Shown here piece after piece: positions 27,444 through 35,592 of a DNA stretch of 64,000 nt. The notes beneath the pieces are model-generated. The model was not told the origin of the DNA, searched no databases, and was given only the letters and a program-made list of their open reading frames with translations. The stretch spans positions 1 through 64,000 of the forward strand of contig JBHJOA010000010.1 in NCBI GenBank assembly GCA_050330205.1, given 5' to 3'. The DNA comes from Pelagibius sp050330205. Its GTDB lineage: Bacteria; Pseudomonadota; Alphaproteobacteria; Kiloniellales; Kiloniellaceae. Each line of letters begins with the position of its first letter. Position 1 is the stretch's first letter. Made by a program: the position numbers and the translations under genes.

Positions 27444-28493
27444 CTATTCGCCTGCGTATCCGGCGATCAGCGCCCGGGCTGCGTCGACCAGGGCCTGGCC
27501 GTCCTTGCCGGCGGCGTTCATCTCGGCGATCCAGGAGCGCATGACCCCGTCGGTCGCCGCCTGCCAGCGCGCCAGTTCCTCGCCCTCGATAGTGTGGAAG
27601 GCATCGCCGAGATCGGCGGCGGCCTTGCGGCCGGGCTCTTCGGCGTCGTCCCAGAGCTTGCCGATCTGCTTCGCCAGGGCGATGCCGGAGTTGTCGTCGA
27701 TCACCTGTCGCAGATCGTCGGGGAGCGCTTCATAGCGGGCCTTGTTCATGGCGAAGAGGAAAACCGCCGTGTAAAGCCCTCTGTCACCGCCGATTTCGGT
27801 ATGGCTGGACGTCAGTTCGTGGACCTTCAAGGGCAGCGTCACCTCGTAGGGCAGGGCGGCGCCGTCGATGACGCCGCGGGCAAGGGACTCCGGCACCGCC
27901 GGCACCGGCATGCCGACCGGCGTGGCGCCCAGCGCCTCCAGCGCGGCGTTGGTCATGCGGGTCGGCGCGCGCACCTTCAGACCCTTCATGTCCTCCAGCG
28001 ACGTCACCGGCTTGCCGCGCAGGTGAAGGCTGCCCGGTCCATGCACATGGACCATCAGCGGGTGGATGTCGGCGAAGTCGTCGCGGGCGTGCAGCTCATA
28101 GAACTCGTGCGCGGCTTGGCTGGTCGCCTCGGCGGAGGCGGCCATGAACGGCAGTTCGAAGACCTCGATGGTCGGGAAGCGTCCGGCCGTGTAGCCGGGC
28201 AGCGTCCAAGCGATGTCGACAACGCCGTCGCGCACTTGGTCGTAGAGCGCAGGCGGGCGGCCGCCGAGCTGCATGGAGTGATAGATCTCGATCCTGATGC
28301 GGCCGCCGGACTCGGCCTCGACCTTGCGCGCCCAGGGTTCGATGAAATCCTTGTGGGTGGTCGAGGGCGGCGGCAGGAAATGGTGCACCCGCAGGGTGAC
28401 GTCCTGAGCCTCGGCCGGAGATACAGCAAGCGGTCCCGCCAGCAGTCCAGCCAACAGGGCGGCGCAGCCGACGGCTCGGGCGATGAATGACAT
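27444..28493 (-). CDS. TRAP transporter substrate-binding protein (DctP family), no membrane subunits nearby
   Basis: 349 residues from ATG 28493. Signal peptide about 28 residues (ends SPAEAQD). The DctP fold has LRVHHFLPPPSTTHKDFIEPWA, the ligand Arg in LEDMKGLKVRAPTRM, and the AALPYEVTLPLKVHEL region. TRAP binding proteins deliver organic acids and related solutes to DctQ/DctM, which are not encoded here. It is upstream of creatinase on the same strand, so creatine or a related guanidino acid is a plausible ligand, by context only. Confidence 0.88.
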   Translation of the reverse strand: MSFIARAVGCAALLAGLLAGPLAVSPAEAQDVTLRVHHFLPPPSTTHKDFIEPWARKVEAESGGRIRIEIYHSMQLGGRPPALYDQVRDGVVDIAWTLPGYTAGRFPTIEVFELPFMAASAEATSQAAHEFYELHARDDFADIHPLMVHVHGPGSLHLRGKPVTSLEDMKGLKVRAPTRMTNAALEALGATPVGMPVPAVPESLARGVIDGAALPYEVTLPLKVHELTSSHTEIGGDRGLYTAVFLFAMNKARYEALPDDLRQVIDDNSGIALAKQIGKLWDDAEEPGRKAAADLGDAFHTIEGEELARWQAATDGVMRSWIAEMNAAGKDGQALVDAARALIAGYAGE

Positions 28494-28763
28494 ACGGATT
28501 CCTCCCAATTCGGGCTTCGTTATACGCCAGCCGTCGATGCGGTTCGAGGTGGAGTTTCGCCCAGGCTTCAGGCCGAGGAAACCATCCTGCACCCGAAGCG
28601 CGTTTCCCGCTGCTTGCGAATGCGACGGAGAGACGCCTTCCAGCGACGAGTTGAAAAGGGAGGCCCCCAATCCGACGAAATGGACGGTGGTACTGCAGGA
28701 GGTCCGCTTCTAGGATGGCGGTCATAAAATATTGACGTGTCCCCAGGGGGCGACGGAGGGATC

Positions 28764-29246
28764 ATGAAGGGCGATAAAAAGGTCATCCAGTACCTGAACA
28801 AGGTCCTGAAGAACGAACTGACCGCCATCAACCAATACTTCCTGCATGCGCGCATGCTGAAGAACTGGGGCCTCACCCGCATGGCCAAGCACGAGTACGA
28901 AGAGTCCATCGACGAAATGAAGCACGCCGATGAACTCATCGAGCGCATTCTTTTCCTCGAGGGCCTGCCGAACCTTCAGGAACTCGGAAAGCTGCTGATC
29001 GGCGAGAATGTCCAGGAGATCCTGCAGTGCGACCTCAAGCTCGAGTTGGCGGCGACGCCGGTCCTGCGCGAAGCCATCGCCCACTGCGAATCGGTCAAGG
29101 ACTATGTATCGCGGGAGCTCTTTACCGAGATACTGGAGTCGGAAGAGGAGCACATCGACTGGCTCGAGACCAATCTCGATCTGCTCGAGAAAATGGGGCT
29201 GCAGAACTTCATTCAGTTCCAGAGCAAGCCGGAAGAAAGCTCCTGA
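28764..29246 (+). CDS. bfr: Bacterioferritin
   Basis: 160 residues from ATG 28764 (RBS gacggaggg). All ferroxidase ligands are at canonical positions: Glu18, Glu51, His54, Glu94, Glu127 and His130, with the haem-axial Met52. It is therefore the catalytically active, haem-binding type. It stores iron in a 24-mer in the cytoplasm. The gene converges on bfd, whose ferredoxin releases iron from this shell. A TAAAATATTGAC patch lies about 35 nt upstream of the start. Confidence 0.96.
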   Translation: MKGDKKVIQYLNKVLKNELTAINQYFLHARMLKNWGLTRMAKHEYEESIDEMKHADELIERILFLEGLPNLQELGKLLIGENVQEILQCDLKLELAATPVLREAIAHCESVKDYVSRELFTEILESEEEHIDWLETNLDLLEKMGLQNFIQFQSKPEESS

Positions 29247-29289
29247 GCCGCCAGGTGGCGTCCGCTTCGCGGGCGGATTGTCCGCGCTT

Positions 29290-29454
29290 CTAGCGCGGCT
29301 CCAGCCGGGTTTCGTCGGTCGGCTTTAGAGCCGGGGGCTCCTGGACAGAATTGCCGGAGTCGAGGCCGGGGCTTGTCGGGCGATCGCGGCGGGTCGCGAT
29401 CCAGCGCAGCACCGCCAGCAGTTGACCATCCGGAAGCCCGCGCCAGAGGTACAC
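29290..29454 (-). CDS. Possible small protein downstream of bfd
   Basis: A 54-codon frame from GTG 29454 to TAG 29290, beginning 9 nt after the bfd stop: VYLWRGLPDGQLLAVLRWIA then a hydrophilic tail (TRRDRPTSPGLDSGN...). The first 20 residues could form an amphipathic helix. It is not recognised and may be chance, but its spacing to bfd fits translational coupling. Confidence 0.25.
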   Translation of the reverse strand: MYLWRGLPDGQLLAVLRWIATRRDRPTSPGLDSGNSVQEPPALKPTDETRLEPR

Positions 29455-29463
29455 GGCAGGCTC

Positions 29464-29691
29464 CTATTCCGCCGCCATCATGAGCGCTTCTCCGCACTCG
29501 GCGTCCGCGGGCGGCTCGGCGCGGCGGCGGCCATGGACGCCGTCGACGATGCCCTGTGCGCAGTCCAGGCAGGTGCCGCAGCAGGGACCGTTGCCCAGGG
29601 CCAGGTAGACTTCCCGGGCGCATTGCAGGCCGCTCTCCGCGATCTCGCGGATCTCGTCGTCCCGATAGCCGTTGCAGATACAGACGTACAC
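29464..29691 (-). CDS. bfd: Bacterioferritin-associated ferredoxin
   Basis: 75 residues. The [2Fe-2S] ligands are in MYVCICNGYRD (Cys4, Cys6) and GPCCGTCLDCAQG, matching the Bfd pattern Cys-x-Cys ... Cys-x2-Cys. Bfd reduces the haem of bacterioferritin so that stored ferric iron is mobilised. It converges on bfr, and a Fur-box-like sequence lies just upstream, consistent with induction in iron starvation. The C-terminus is slightly longer than in E. coli Bfd. Confidence 0.93.
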   Translation of the reverse strand: MYVCICNGYRDDEIREIAESGLQCAREVYLALGNGPCCGTCLDCAQGIVDGVHGRRRAEPPADAECGEALMMAAE

Positions 29692-29722
29692 GCGACACCC
29701 TCCGTCAGGCCGGTAATATGAT

Positions 29723-29741
29723 GCGAATGATAATGATTGTC
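29723..29741. promoter_or_regulatory. Fur box upstream of bfd
   Basis: GCGAATGATAATGATTGTC matches the 19-bp Fur consensus at 15 of 19 positions. It is 32-50 nt upstream of the bfd start, where repression by iron-loaded Fur (or binding by an alphaproteobacterial Irr/Mur relative) would be effective. Confidence 0.75.
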
Positions 29742-29782
29742 AATCGCGTGGCGAGGAAAGGGTGGCAAGCCCGGCGGGCCTG

Positions 29783-30541
29783 TCAGGTCTCCGTCGGGGC
29801 CTTGAGATTCAGGCAGAGACCGGAGAACAGTACCGGGCCGCTGGGCGCCGCCGGTGCCGGCCCGGCGTCCTCCAGGGTCACGGCCAGGGACTCCGAGGTG
29901 GTGATGGCGTTCCAGCCCTCCTCGCCCAGGGGCTGGCGCAGCACCTCGCCGCCGCTCACCTGGAGCAGGGCGCGCGTCGCGCCGCTGCCGCGCTCGACGG
30001 CCCAGACCTGGAACACCTTGCCCTCGTAGGGCGTGAGGTCGCGCAGTGGCTCGACGGTGAGGCGCCAGGGGCCGCGGAAGGCCGTCACCACCAGCACCGG
30101 CTGCCGCGCCTCGTCCTCCAGCACGGCGACGTAGCTGGGGGCGACTTGCTGCGGGGTGACCTCGGCCAGTTGCGGCCCGGGGCCCGGCCTTGTCGCCTGA
30201 TATCCCGTATAGGCGGCGATCAGCAGGACGAGGCAGGCCGCGACGGCTCCGAAGGGGCGCCAGAAGGCCAGGCTGTTCCACAGGCCGGCGCCGCCCGCCG
30301 ACGCCTCGGCGGCGGGCGCGATGCGCCGCTGCAGCGCGCGCCAGACCCGTGCCGGCGGTGCCACCTCGGGCGTGCCGTCGGCCAGCGGCGTCAGCCGGTC
30401 CTCCCAGGCCTCGACGCGACGCCTGAGGGCGGGCCGGGTGCGCATCAGCGCTTCGAAGCGCCGCCGCGCCGGCCCCTGGAGGGAGCCGGCGACATAGGCA
30501 CCGGCCAGCGCTTCCTGAAGCTGCGGCACGTCGTACCTCAT
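29783..30541 (-). CDS. Anti-sigma factor, RskA family
   Basis: 252 residues. The N-terminal cytoplasmic domain (1-90) has the anti-sigma helix pattern AGAYVAGSLQGPARRRFEALM, followed by one transmembrane segment (about residues 97-115, AVAACLVLLIAAYTGYQ). An RskA-type extracytoplasmic domain has YVAVLEDEARQPVLVV, the conserved LWAV-like QVWAVERG and the ITTSESLAVTLED end. It sequesters the sigma factor encoded immediately upstream; the genes overlap by 4 nt. The inducing signal is unknown. Confidence 0.88.
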   Translation of the reverse strand: MRYDVPQLQEALAGAYVAGSLQGPARRRFEALMRTRPALRRRVEAWEDRLTPLADGTPEVAPPARVWRALQRRIAPAAEASAGGAGLWNSLAFWRPFGAVAACLVLLIAAYTGYQATRPGPGPQLAEVTPQQVAPSYVAVLEDEARQPVLVVTAFRGPWRLTVEPLRDLTPYEGKVFQVWAVERGSGATRALLQVSGGEVLRQPLGEEGWNAITTSESLAVTLEDAGPAPAAPSGPVLFSGLCLNLKAPTET

Positions 30542-31131
30542 GTCTCCCGGCCTCGCTGGTCCAGGCAGTCCCTGACCTTGATCAGCCCGCGGCGGATCCA
30601 GGTCTTCACGGTGCCGACCGGGCGCTTCAGCCGGCTGGCGACCTCGCTGGGGGTCAGGCCGTGGTGATAGGACAGCAGGATGCTGTCGCGCTGCTCTTCG
30701 CCCAGCAGCCCGAGGCAGCCGAGGACGCGCTGCATTTCCTGGCTGGTTTCGGCCAGGGCGGCGGGATTGTCGGCGCTCATCCTCCGGTCCTTCTCAGGAC
30801 TCCATTCCTCCTCAGCGGCGCGATAGTCGGCGCGGCGCAACAGGTCCAGCGACTGGTTGCGCACGACGTTGATCATCCACGTCATCGGCCGCCCACGGCC
30901 CGGATTGTAGCTGTCCGCATGGCGCCAGATCTTCACGTAGGCCTCCTGGAGGGCCTCCTCGGCCCAGGCCTCACGTCTCAGTATACGCAGGGCGATGCCG
31001 TAGAGTTTCGCGGAGGTCGCGCCGTAGAGTTCGGCAAAGGCCGCCCGGTCGCCGAGGCCGCTGCGCGACAGCAGGCGCTCCAGGTGGTCGGAGGCATCCC
31101 GGCTTGCCGTCGAATTCATAGGTCTGTTCAC
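30538..31131 (-). CDS. ECF-type sigma factor (SigK-like)
   Basis: 197 residues from GTG 31131 (ATG 31119 is an alternative). Region 2 is at about residues 30-100 (FAELYGATSAKLYGIALRIL, and GRGRPMTWMINVVRNQSLDLLRR). Region 4 is at about 130-190 with the helix-turn-helix LTPSEVASRLKRPVGTVKTWIRRGL. Its partner is the RskA-type anti-sigma encoded downstream. A 414-nt gene-free stretch separates it from the divergent sensor kinase. Confidence 0.92.
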   Translation of the reverse strand: MNRPMNSTASRDASDHLERLLSRSGLGDRAAFAELYGATSAKLYGIALRILRREAWAEEALQEAYVKIWRHADSYNPGRGRPMTWMINVVRNQSLDLLRRADYRAAEEEWSPEKDRRMSADNPAALAETSQEMQRVLGCLGLLGEEQRDSILLSYHHGLTPSEVASRLKRPVGTVKTWIRRGLIKVRDCLDQRGRET

Positions 31132-31545
31132 GTGTTCGGTCCCACTCGACGGGATCCTCGGTCAGAAGCGCCCGGGAATCTTGCAGAAACCGTGTGTCGG
31201 GGCAACGGTGAGGCACAATCTTCGGATGCACGCCTGGGCGCCCGCTCCAAGGTACGCGGCCCGATTTGCTTCGCAACGGCTTCGAGAACGGCGAGTCGGA
31301 GGGTGACTCGGGGGGCGACTCGGGGGGCGAAGTCTGCCGCTTCGGCCGGGCCTTGGCCAGGGATATTCCCGGCATCGCCGCCCGTCGCAGCTTATACGCG
31401 GTGTCCGGCAGGCGATCGCCGGGAGACGGCAGTGAAGGCGCAGACCCGGCGGGCCATACGCCCTGGCGATTCCTCCCATTCCGACTATAGTGATTGCGCT
31501 CATCAGAAGGGTCGAACTTCACATATCCCGGAGAGGCCGGGGGGA
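31132..31545. other. Gene-free stretch between sigma factor and sensor kinase, with a short tandem repeat
   Basis: No supportable gene was seen. It contains a 12-bp tandem duplication (GGGTGACTCGGG then GGGCGACTCGGG, 31301-31324) and the two divergent promoter regions. No clear ECF promoter pair could be assigned. Confidence 0.5.
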
Positions 31546-33162
31546 ATGGCCACACTTACGGGACGCGAGCATCGTCCGTCATCCCGCATCGATGCGATGC
31601 GGGATATTCTTGCGCGTCGTCGGCGCAATCTCCTGCTGCCGATCCTGCTGCTGGTGGCCGTGGCCCTGGTGGCGGTCGGGGCGCTGCTCTACTGGAGTGC
31701 GCAGTCGATGAACCACCGCGATGCGGTGGCGCAGGAAGACCTGGTCCGCTCGATCGTGCAGCTGCGCAAGGACAGTCTGCGGCAACTGGTGATCGACTAC
31801 GCCAGGCGGGACGACGAGATCGCGGCCCTCGCCGCCGGCTCGGGCCCGGCCCACCTGGGCGAGAACCTTTCGGCGTTCCTGCGGGGAACCTTCGACATTT
31901 CCGCCGGCTGGATCCTGTCGTCCGACGGGACGGTCGCCTTCAGCTTCGAAGACGGCCGCCCGATCCCGCCGCAGGCGGCCCCGGCGCTGCCACCGGGCGG
32001 CGCCGAGCTGGCTGCCGCCGCCCTGCTGGGCCGGAACATCGGCGAGGCGCCGGCGGCCGGGTTCGTGCTGCACCAACAGGAGCTTGCGCTGATCGGCGCC
32101 AGTCTCATCGTGCCGCCGGGGCAGGTTTCGGGGGAAGCCGAGGCGCGCCGCGTGCTGGTCCTGGTGCAGCCCATGGACATGACCTTGTTTGCCCGCGCCG
32201 GCATCGGCGAGCACATCGACAATCTTCGCTTCCTGCGCGGACCAGTGCCGCCGGGCAGCCTGGGCTGTGAACTCAAGGGTCTCGACGGGGAGGTCATCGG
32301 CAGCGTGGTCTGGCGCGACCGGCGCTCCGGCGACGACCTGCTGTGGAGCGTCGCCCCGTTGTTGCTGGTCGCACTGCTCGCGGTCTGCGTCCTGCTGGTG
32401 TTGGCGATCAAGCGCGTCGAGACGGTGGTGTCGCGAGAGGGGCGCCTTTCCATCTCGCTTCACCAGGAAAAGCAGCGCCGCTCGCAGAAATCCGATTTCG
32501 TCTCCATGGTTTCCCATGAACTGCGCACGCCGCTGCAGGCCATCGGCAGTTCGGCCGACATGCTGGAGCGCTTCGGCGACCAGATGACCGAGGCCGAGAG
32601 GCACGAGGAAACCAGGACCATCCGCCGCGCCGTAGAGACCCTGGCACGCCTGGTCGACGACGTCCTCGTCATGGGCCGTGCCGAGGCAGTGGAGAGCGGA
32701 GACGGTGGCGGGCCCGTCGACCTGGCGCGCTTCTGCCATGCCGTGTGGCGCGAAGTCTCCATCGCTCTGGGGACCAAGCAGGCACTGGTGCTGCAGGACT
32801 CCATTGTTTCCCCCGTTGAGGGAATCAACGACGCGGCCCTGCAGACCATCCTCTCCAACCTGTTGCAGAACGCCGTCAAGTATTCGAGAGGAGAAGGCGA
32901 CATCGAGGTCGAGTTGCGGCGCGACGGCGATCGCTATGTGATCGCCGTCACCGATTGCGGGCCCGGTGTGTCGCCAGCCGAGCGCGAGGCGATCTTCCAG
33001 CCCTACTGGCGCTCGCGCCAGGCCGAGGGTATCGGCGGAACCGGGCTGGGGCTGCCGGTTGCGCGATCGGCGGCGCGGTCGATGGGCGGCGATCTGGTAG
33101 TCGCGGCGGGCGCCGAGGGTCAAGGAGCCCGTTTCTTGGTTCACTGGCCCGCTGAGGGGTGA
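31546..33162 (+). CDS. CHASE4-like membrane sensor histidine kinase
   Basis: 538 residues from ATG 31546 (RBS ggccgggggga). Membrane segment at about residues 25-46, a periplasmic domain (50-260) whose first helix has the CHASE4-like SLRQLVIDYARRDDEIAAL, a second membrane segment at about 267-288, and a HisKA H-box SMVSHELRTPLQAIG with phosphoacceptor His324. The HATPase N-box LLQNAVKYSRGEG, G1 DCGPGVS and G2 GIGGTGLGLPVA are all intact. No response regulator is adjacent; the XRE gene downstream is not a receiver protein. It is an orphan kinase. Confidence 0.9.
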   Translation: MATLTGREHRPSSRIDAMRDILARRRRNLLLPILLLVAVALVAVGALLYWSAQSMNHRDAVAQEDLVRSIVQLRKDSLRQLVIDYARRDDEIAALAAGSGPAHLGENLSAFLRGTFDISAGWILSSDGTVAFSFEDGRPIPPQAAPALPPGGAELAAAALLGRNIGEAPAAGFVLHQQELALIGASLIVPPGQVSGEAEARRVLVLVQPMDMTLFARAGIGEHIDNLRFLRGPVPPGSLGCELKGLDGEVIGSVVWRDRRSGDDLLWSVAPLLLVALLAVCVLLVLAIKRVETVVSREGRLSISLHQEKQRRSQKSDFVSMVSHELRTPLQAIGSSADMLERFGDQMTEAERHEETRTIRRAVETLARLVDDVLVMGRAEAVESGDGGGPVDLARFCHAVWREVSIALGTKQALVLQDSIVSPVEGINDAALQTILSNLLQNAVKYSRGEGDIEVELRRDGDRYVIAVTDCGPGVSPAEREAIFQPYWRSRQAEGIGGTGLGLPVARSAARSMGGDLVVAAGAEGQGARFLVHWPAEG

Positions 33163-33300
33163 TCGCGGCCGGATCGCACCTCGGATACAACCGCTGCTCT
33201 CTTTTAGGTTGTGATAGATAGACTAAATAACGCGAAAGTATAATTTGAGGGTTTATTTCCGTTTTCCTGCACTCTGGAAGTCAGAAGTTGCAACATCTAC

Positions 33301-33341
33301 CGTCCAAATGTGGACGAAAACGCAAAGTTACCAGTTTTGCG
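33301..33341. promoter_or_regulatory. Two inverted repeats in the leader of the XRE regulator gene
   Basis: CGTCCA-AATG-TGGACG (33301-33316) and CGCAAA-9 nt-TTTGCG (33321-33341) lie in an AT-rich 260-nt leader upstream of the XRE-type gene. Symmetry and position suggest autoregulation or another repressor; binding is not shown. Confidence 0.45.
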
Positions 33342-33424
33342 CGTATTTTTCCTTTGAGTGCGCATAGGCATTTCGCATAGATTTGCTTTGGGGTCTTGGA
33401 AGCAATGATTACTAGGGAGAACGG

Positions 33425-33874
33425 ATGCTTGCTCATCAATCAGTTGGGAAGGCCCGACAGGCTCATCCCGTAGACGTTCATGTCGGCGGGCGGGTTCGAC
33501 TTCGCCGGGTTTTCCTGGGGTATTCGCAGGAAAAGCTGGCGAACGCATTGGGACTGACGTTCCAGCAGATTCAGAAGTATGAGCGTGGCGCCAATCGTAT
33601 CAGCGCCAGCAAGCTCTACGAACTTTCCCGGATCCTCAGCGTTCCCGTCACCTATTTCTTCGAAGGCGTTGAAGCCGAAGGAGACTCGGGGGCCGCCGGG
33701 GGGCAGGAAGCGGGGACTGGAGGCGCGGGAGGCATCCATTCATCGGACCCCGACTTCACCAACCAGCGCGAAACGCTACAACTCATCAGCTCCTATTATA
33801 GAATACCTGACGCCAAGGTTCGGGCTGAGGTACTGTCCTTGTTGAAGACTCTGGGACGGCCTGCCGACAACTGA
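33425..33874 (+). CDS. XRE-family helix-turn-helix transcriptional regulator
   Basis: 149 residues from ATG 33425 (RBS agggagaacgg). The HTH lies at about residues 22-75: RVRLRRVFLGYSQEKLANAL, then GLTFQQIQKYERGANRIS, then LYELSRILSVPVTYFF. After a Gly-rich linker comes a C-terminal helix pair (ETLQLISSYYRIPDAKVRAEVLSLLKTLG). The same architecture occurs in the gene at 51710-52156. This class is abundant in alphaproteobacteria and often controls cell-surface or symbiosis genes. Confidence 0.9.
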   Translation: MLAHQSVGKARQAHPVDVHVGGRVRLRRVFLGYSQEKLANALGLTFQQIQKYERGANRISASKLYELSRILSVPVTYFFEGVEAEGDSGAAGGQEAGTGGAGGIHSSDPDFTNQRETLQLISSYYRIPDAKVRAEVLSLLKTLGRPADN

Positions 33875-33936
33875 TTGCCGGCAGCAGTCCAAGGAGGTTG
33901 ACACGGCACGCGCGAGTGAGGGCACCTGGGAAATAA

Positions 33937-33950
33937 GCCGTCATGACGGC
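33937..33950. promoter_or_regulatory. Perfect palindrome upstream of the luxR-type gene
   Basis: GCCGTCATGACGGC is a perfect 14-bp palindrome 98 nt before the LuxR start. There is no T-tract, so it is not an obvious terminator; it is a candidate operator for the LuxR or XRE protein. Confidence 0.35.
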
Positions 33951-34047
33951 CCGAAGGCCGGTGACGCAGGGATGCTGTTCCTCATCGCGACGCTGTCTTG
34001 GCTCCTGCCGCTCCCGGAAAGTTTCGCCATAGGCGGAGACAGTTCCG

Positions 34048-34818
34048 GTGAGCGCTAGTGTCGAGACCTACGTTGAGTGGCTGTCCGGTGCCTCCAGCAC
34101 CGCTGAAATCGGCGCCCGGCTGCAGGCGGTGCTCACCGAACTGGGATTCGACCGGTATTCCTACTCCCATGCGCGCCCGCCGTTGGGTAAAAAGATCCGT
34201 TCCTTCGTGCCCGTCGGCTCGCGCAGCGGCAAGCAGGTGCACGAATTCCTGGCCACCCTGCCCGATGCCTGGGTGGATCACTACCTGGCCAACGATTACG
34301 GCGATCTCGATCCCACCTTCCAGGCGGCGATGGGTCACATCCTGCCGCTGCGCTGGCGCGAGATCGGCGGGCGCAACGACCTCACCAGCGGCCAGCGCAG
34401 AGTGCTGGACGAGGCACGCGACTACGGCGTGACCTTCGGGGCCACGATACCGATCCACGGTCCGGAGAGCGGGCTGTCGGTGCTCAACGTGGTCTGCAGC
34501 GGTGGCGAGAAGGACTTCGACGAGGCCTACCGGCGCGGCTATCGCGATCTCGTCTGGATCGCGGCCAACACCCACGAGGCGTTCCTCAGCCTCGCCGAAG
34601 ATGTCGGTGTCGTGGCCCGCGTGCGCCTGACCGACCGTGAGCGCGACTGCCTGCTGTGGACGGCGCGCGGCAAGACGGCCTGGGAAGTCGGGCAGATCCT
34701 CTCGATTTCCGAGGAAACCGCCCTGTTCCACCTCAAGAACGTCACCCGCAAGCTGGGTGTCTTCTCCAAGCACCATGCCGTGGTCAAGGCGATCATTCAG
34801 GGCCATATCCTACCTTAA
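34048..34818 (+). CDS. LuxR-family quorum-sensing transcriptional regulator
   Basis: 256 residues from GTG 34048. The N-terminal autoinducer-binding domain (10-165) has HYLANDYGDLDPTFQAAM with the conserved Asp-Pro pair, then Trp in LRWREI and the Gly in FGATIPIHGPESGLSVLNVV. The C-terminal GerE-type HTH (190-250) has LTDRERDCLLWTARGKTAWEVGQIL and LGVFSKHHAVVKAI. It binds an acyl-homoserine lactone and regulates the downstream genes. An AHL synthase gene follows directly on the same strand, the classic luxR-luxI pair. Confidence 0.93.
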   Translation: MSASVETYVEWLSGASSTAEIGARLQAVLTELGFDRYSYSHARPPLGKKIRSFVPVGSRSGKQVHEFLATLPDAWVDHYLANDYGDLDPTFQAAMGHILPLRWREIGGRNDLTSGQRRVLDEARDYGVTFGATIPIHGPESGLSVLNVVCSGGEKDFDEAYRRGYRDLVWIAANTHEAFLSLAEDVGVVARVRLTDRERDCLLWTARGKTAWEVGQILSISEETALFHLKNVTRKLGVFSKHHAVVKAIIQGHILP

Positions 34819-34870
34819 GCCTCTAAATTGCCTGCATTCTGGCGTCCGTCCTGACGGTTGAGCGGGACAT

Positions 34871-34903
34871 CCCCCCATTTCTGGGGGGCTGCCCGGATGG
34901 GCA
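34871..34903. promoter_or_regulatory. Paired hairpins between luxR and luxI genes
   Basis: CCCCCCA-TTTC-TGGGGGG (34871-34888) is followed at once by TGCCC-GGAT-GGGCA (34890-34903). They lie in the gap before the AHL synthase start. They may be a transcription attenuator, a luxR terminator without T-tract, or a lux-box-like operator. None matches a canonical lux box closely. Confidence 0.4.
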
Positions 34904-34950
34904 AATGGCGTTCCAATCGTCTCCGGTATCGACCGGGAGACGAAGCCGCC

Positions 34951-35571
34951 GTGATCGACGTAGTGACCCCCGACCTCTATGCCGCCTATCGCCGGCAACT
35001 GGGGAAGATGTTCCGGCAGCGTTACCGGGTTTTCAAGCTGCGCCTGGGCTGGAGCGTGCCGGCATCGGACGGCGAGGAGCGTGACGCCTACGACGACCTC
35101 CGGCCGACCTACCTGCTGGCCTTGGACGGCGAGGGGGAGCTCGCCGGCAGCTGGCGCTTTCTGCCGACGACCGGTCCCTACATGCTGCGCGATACCTTCC
35201 CGCAGCTGCTGCGCGGCGCCGCTGCACCCTGTGATCCGGCGGTCTGGGAAGGCAGCCGCTTCGCCGTGGAGGGTCGCGGGGCGCGAGGTCGCGTCAGCAG
35301 CGAGCTGCTCTGTGCGGTCACCGAGACCTGCCTCGCCTACGGCGTGCGCGAACTCATCACCGTCTATGACGCGCGCATGGAACGCCTGTTGCCGCGGCTG
35401 GGCTGCCCGCCGAAGTGGCAGTCGCAGCCCTGCCTGGTCGATGGCGCGCCGACCTATACCGGCCGCTTCGACATGAACCGGGCGACCCTTGCCCGCCTGC
35501 GTGCCGTCGGCGGGATCCGCGGCACCGTCATCCACAACGCACCGTTCCTCGACGAGGCGGCGGTGGCCTGA
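34951..35571 (+). CDS. Acyl-homoserine lactone synthase (LuxI family)
   Basis: 206 residues from GTG 34951. With this start all invariant LuxI residues fall at canonical numbers: Arg24, Phe28, Trp34 (FRQRYRVFKLRLGW), Glu43, Asp45, Asp48 (EERDAYDD), followed by GSWRFLPT (Arg69) and VWEGSRFAVE. Upstream TTG 34858 and ATG 34897 were rejected because they lie in the hairpin region and break this register. The enzyme makes AHL from S-adenosylmethionine and acyl-ACP or acyl-CoA. It is followed by an 85-residue unknown gene and then P450, MFS and ligase genes. Confidence 0.93.
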   Translation: MIDVVTPDLYAAYRRQLGKMFRQRYRVFKLRLGWSVPASDGEERDAYDDLRPTYLLALDGEGELAGSWRFLPTTGPYMLRDTFPQLLRGAAAPCDPAVWEGSRFAVEGRGARGRVSSELLCAVTETCLAYGVRELITVYDARMERLLPRLGCPPKWQSQPCLVDGAPTYTGRFDMNRATLARLRAVGGIRGTVIHNAPFLDEAAVA

Positions 35572-35592
35572 CCATCACCAGAGGAGAAAGAC

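Noticed and set aside
30661..31545. An 833-residue sensor kinase starting at 30661
   Set aside because: The first 295 codons run antisense to the sigma factor gene. ATG 31546 has an RBS and precedes the membrane segment.
34858..34950. TTG or ATG starts for luxI at 34858 or 34897
   Set aside because: They lie in the hairpin region, and only GTG 34951 puts Arg24, Phe28, Trp34, Glu43, Asp45 and Asp48 at canonical positions.
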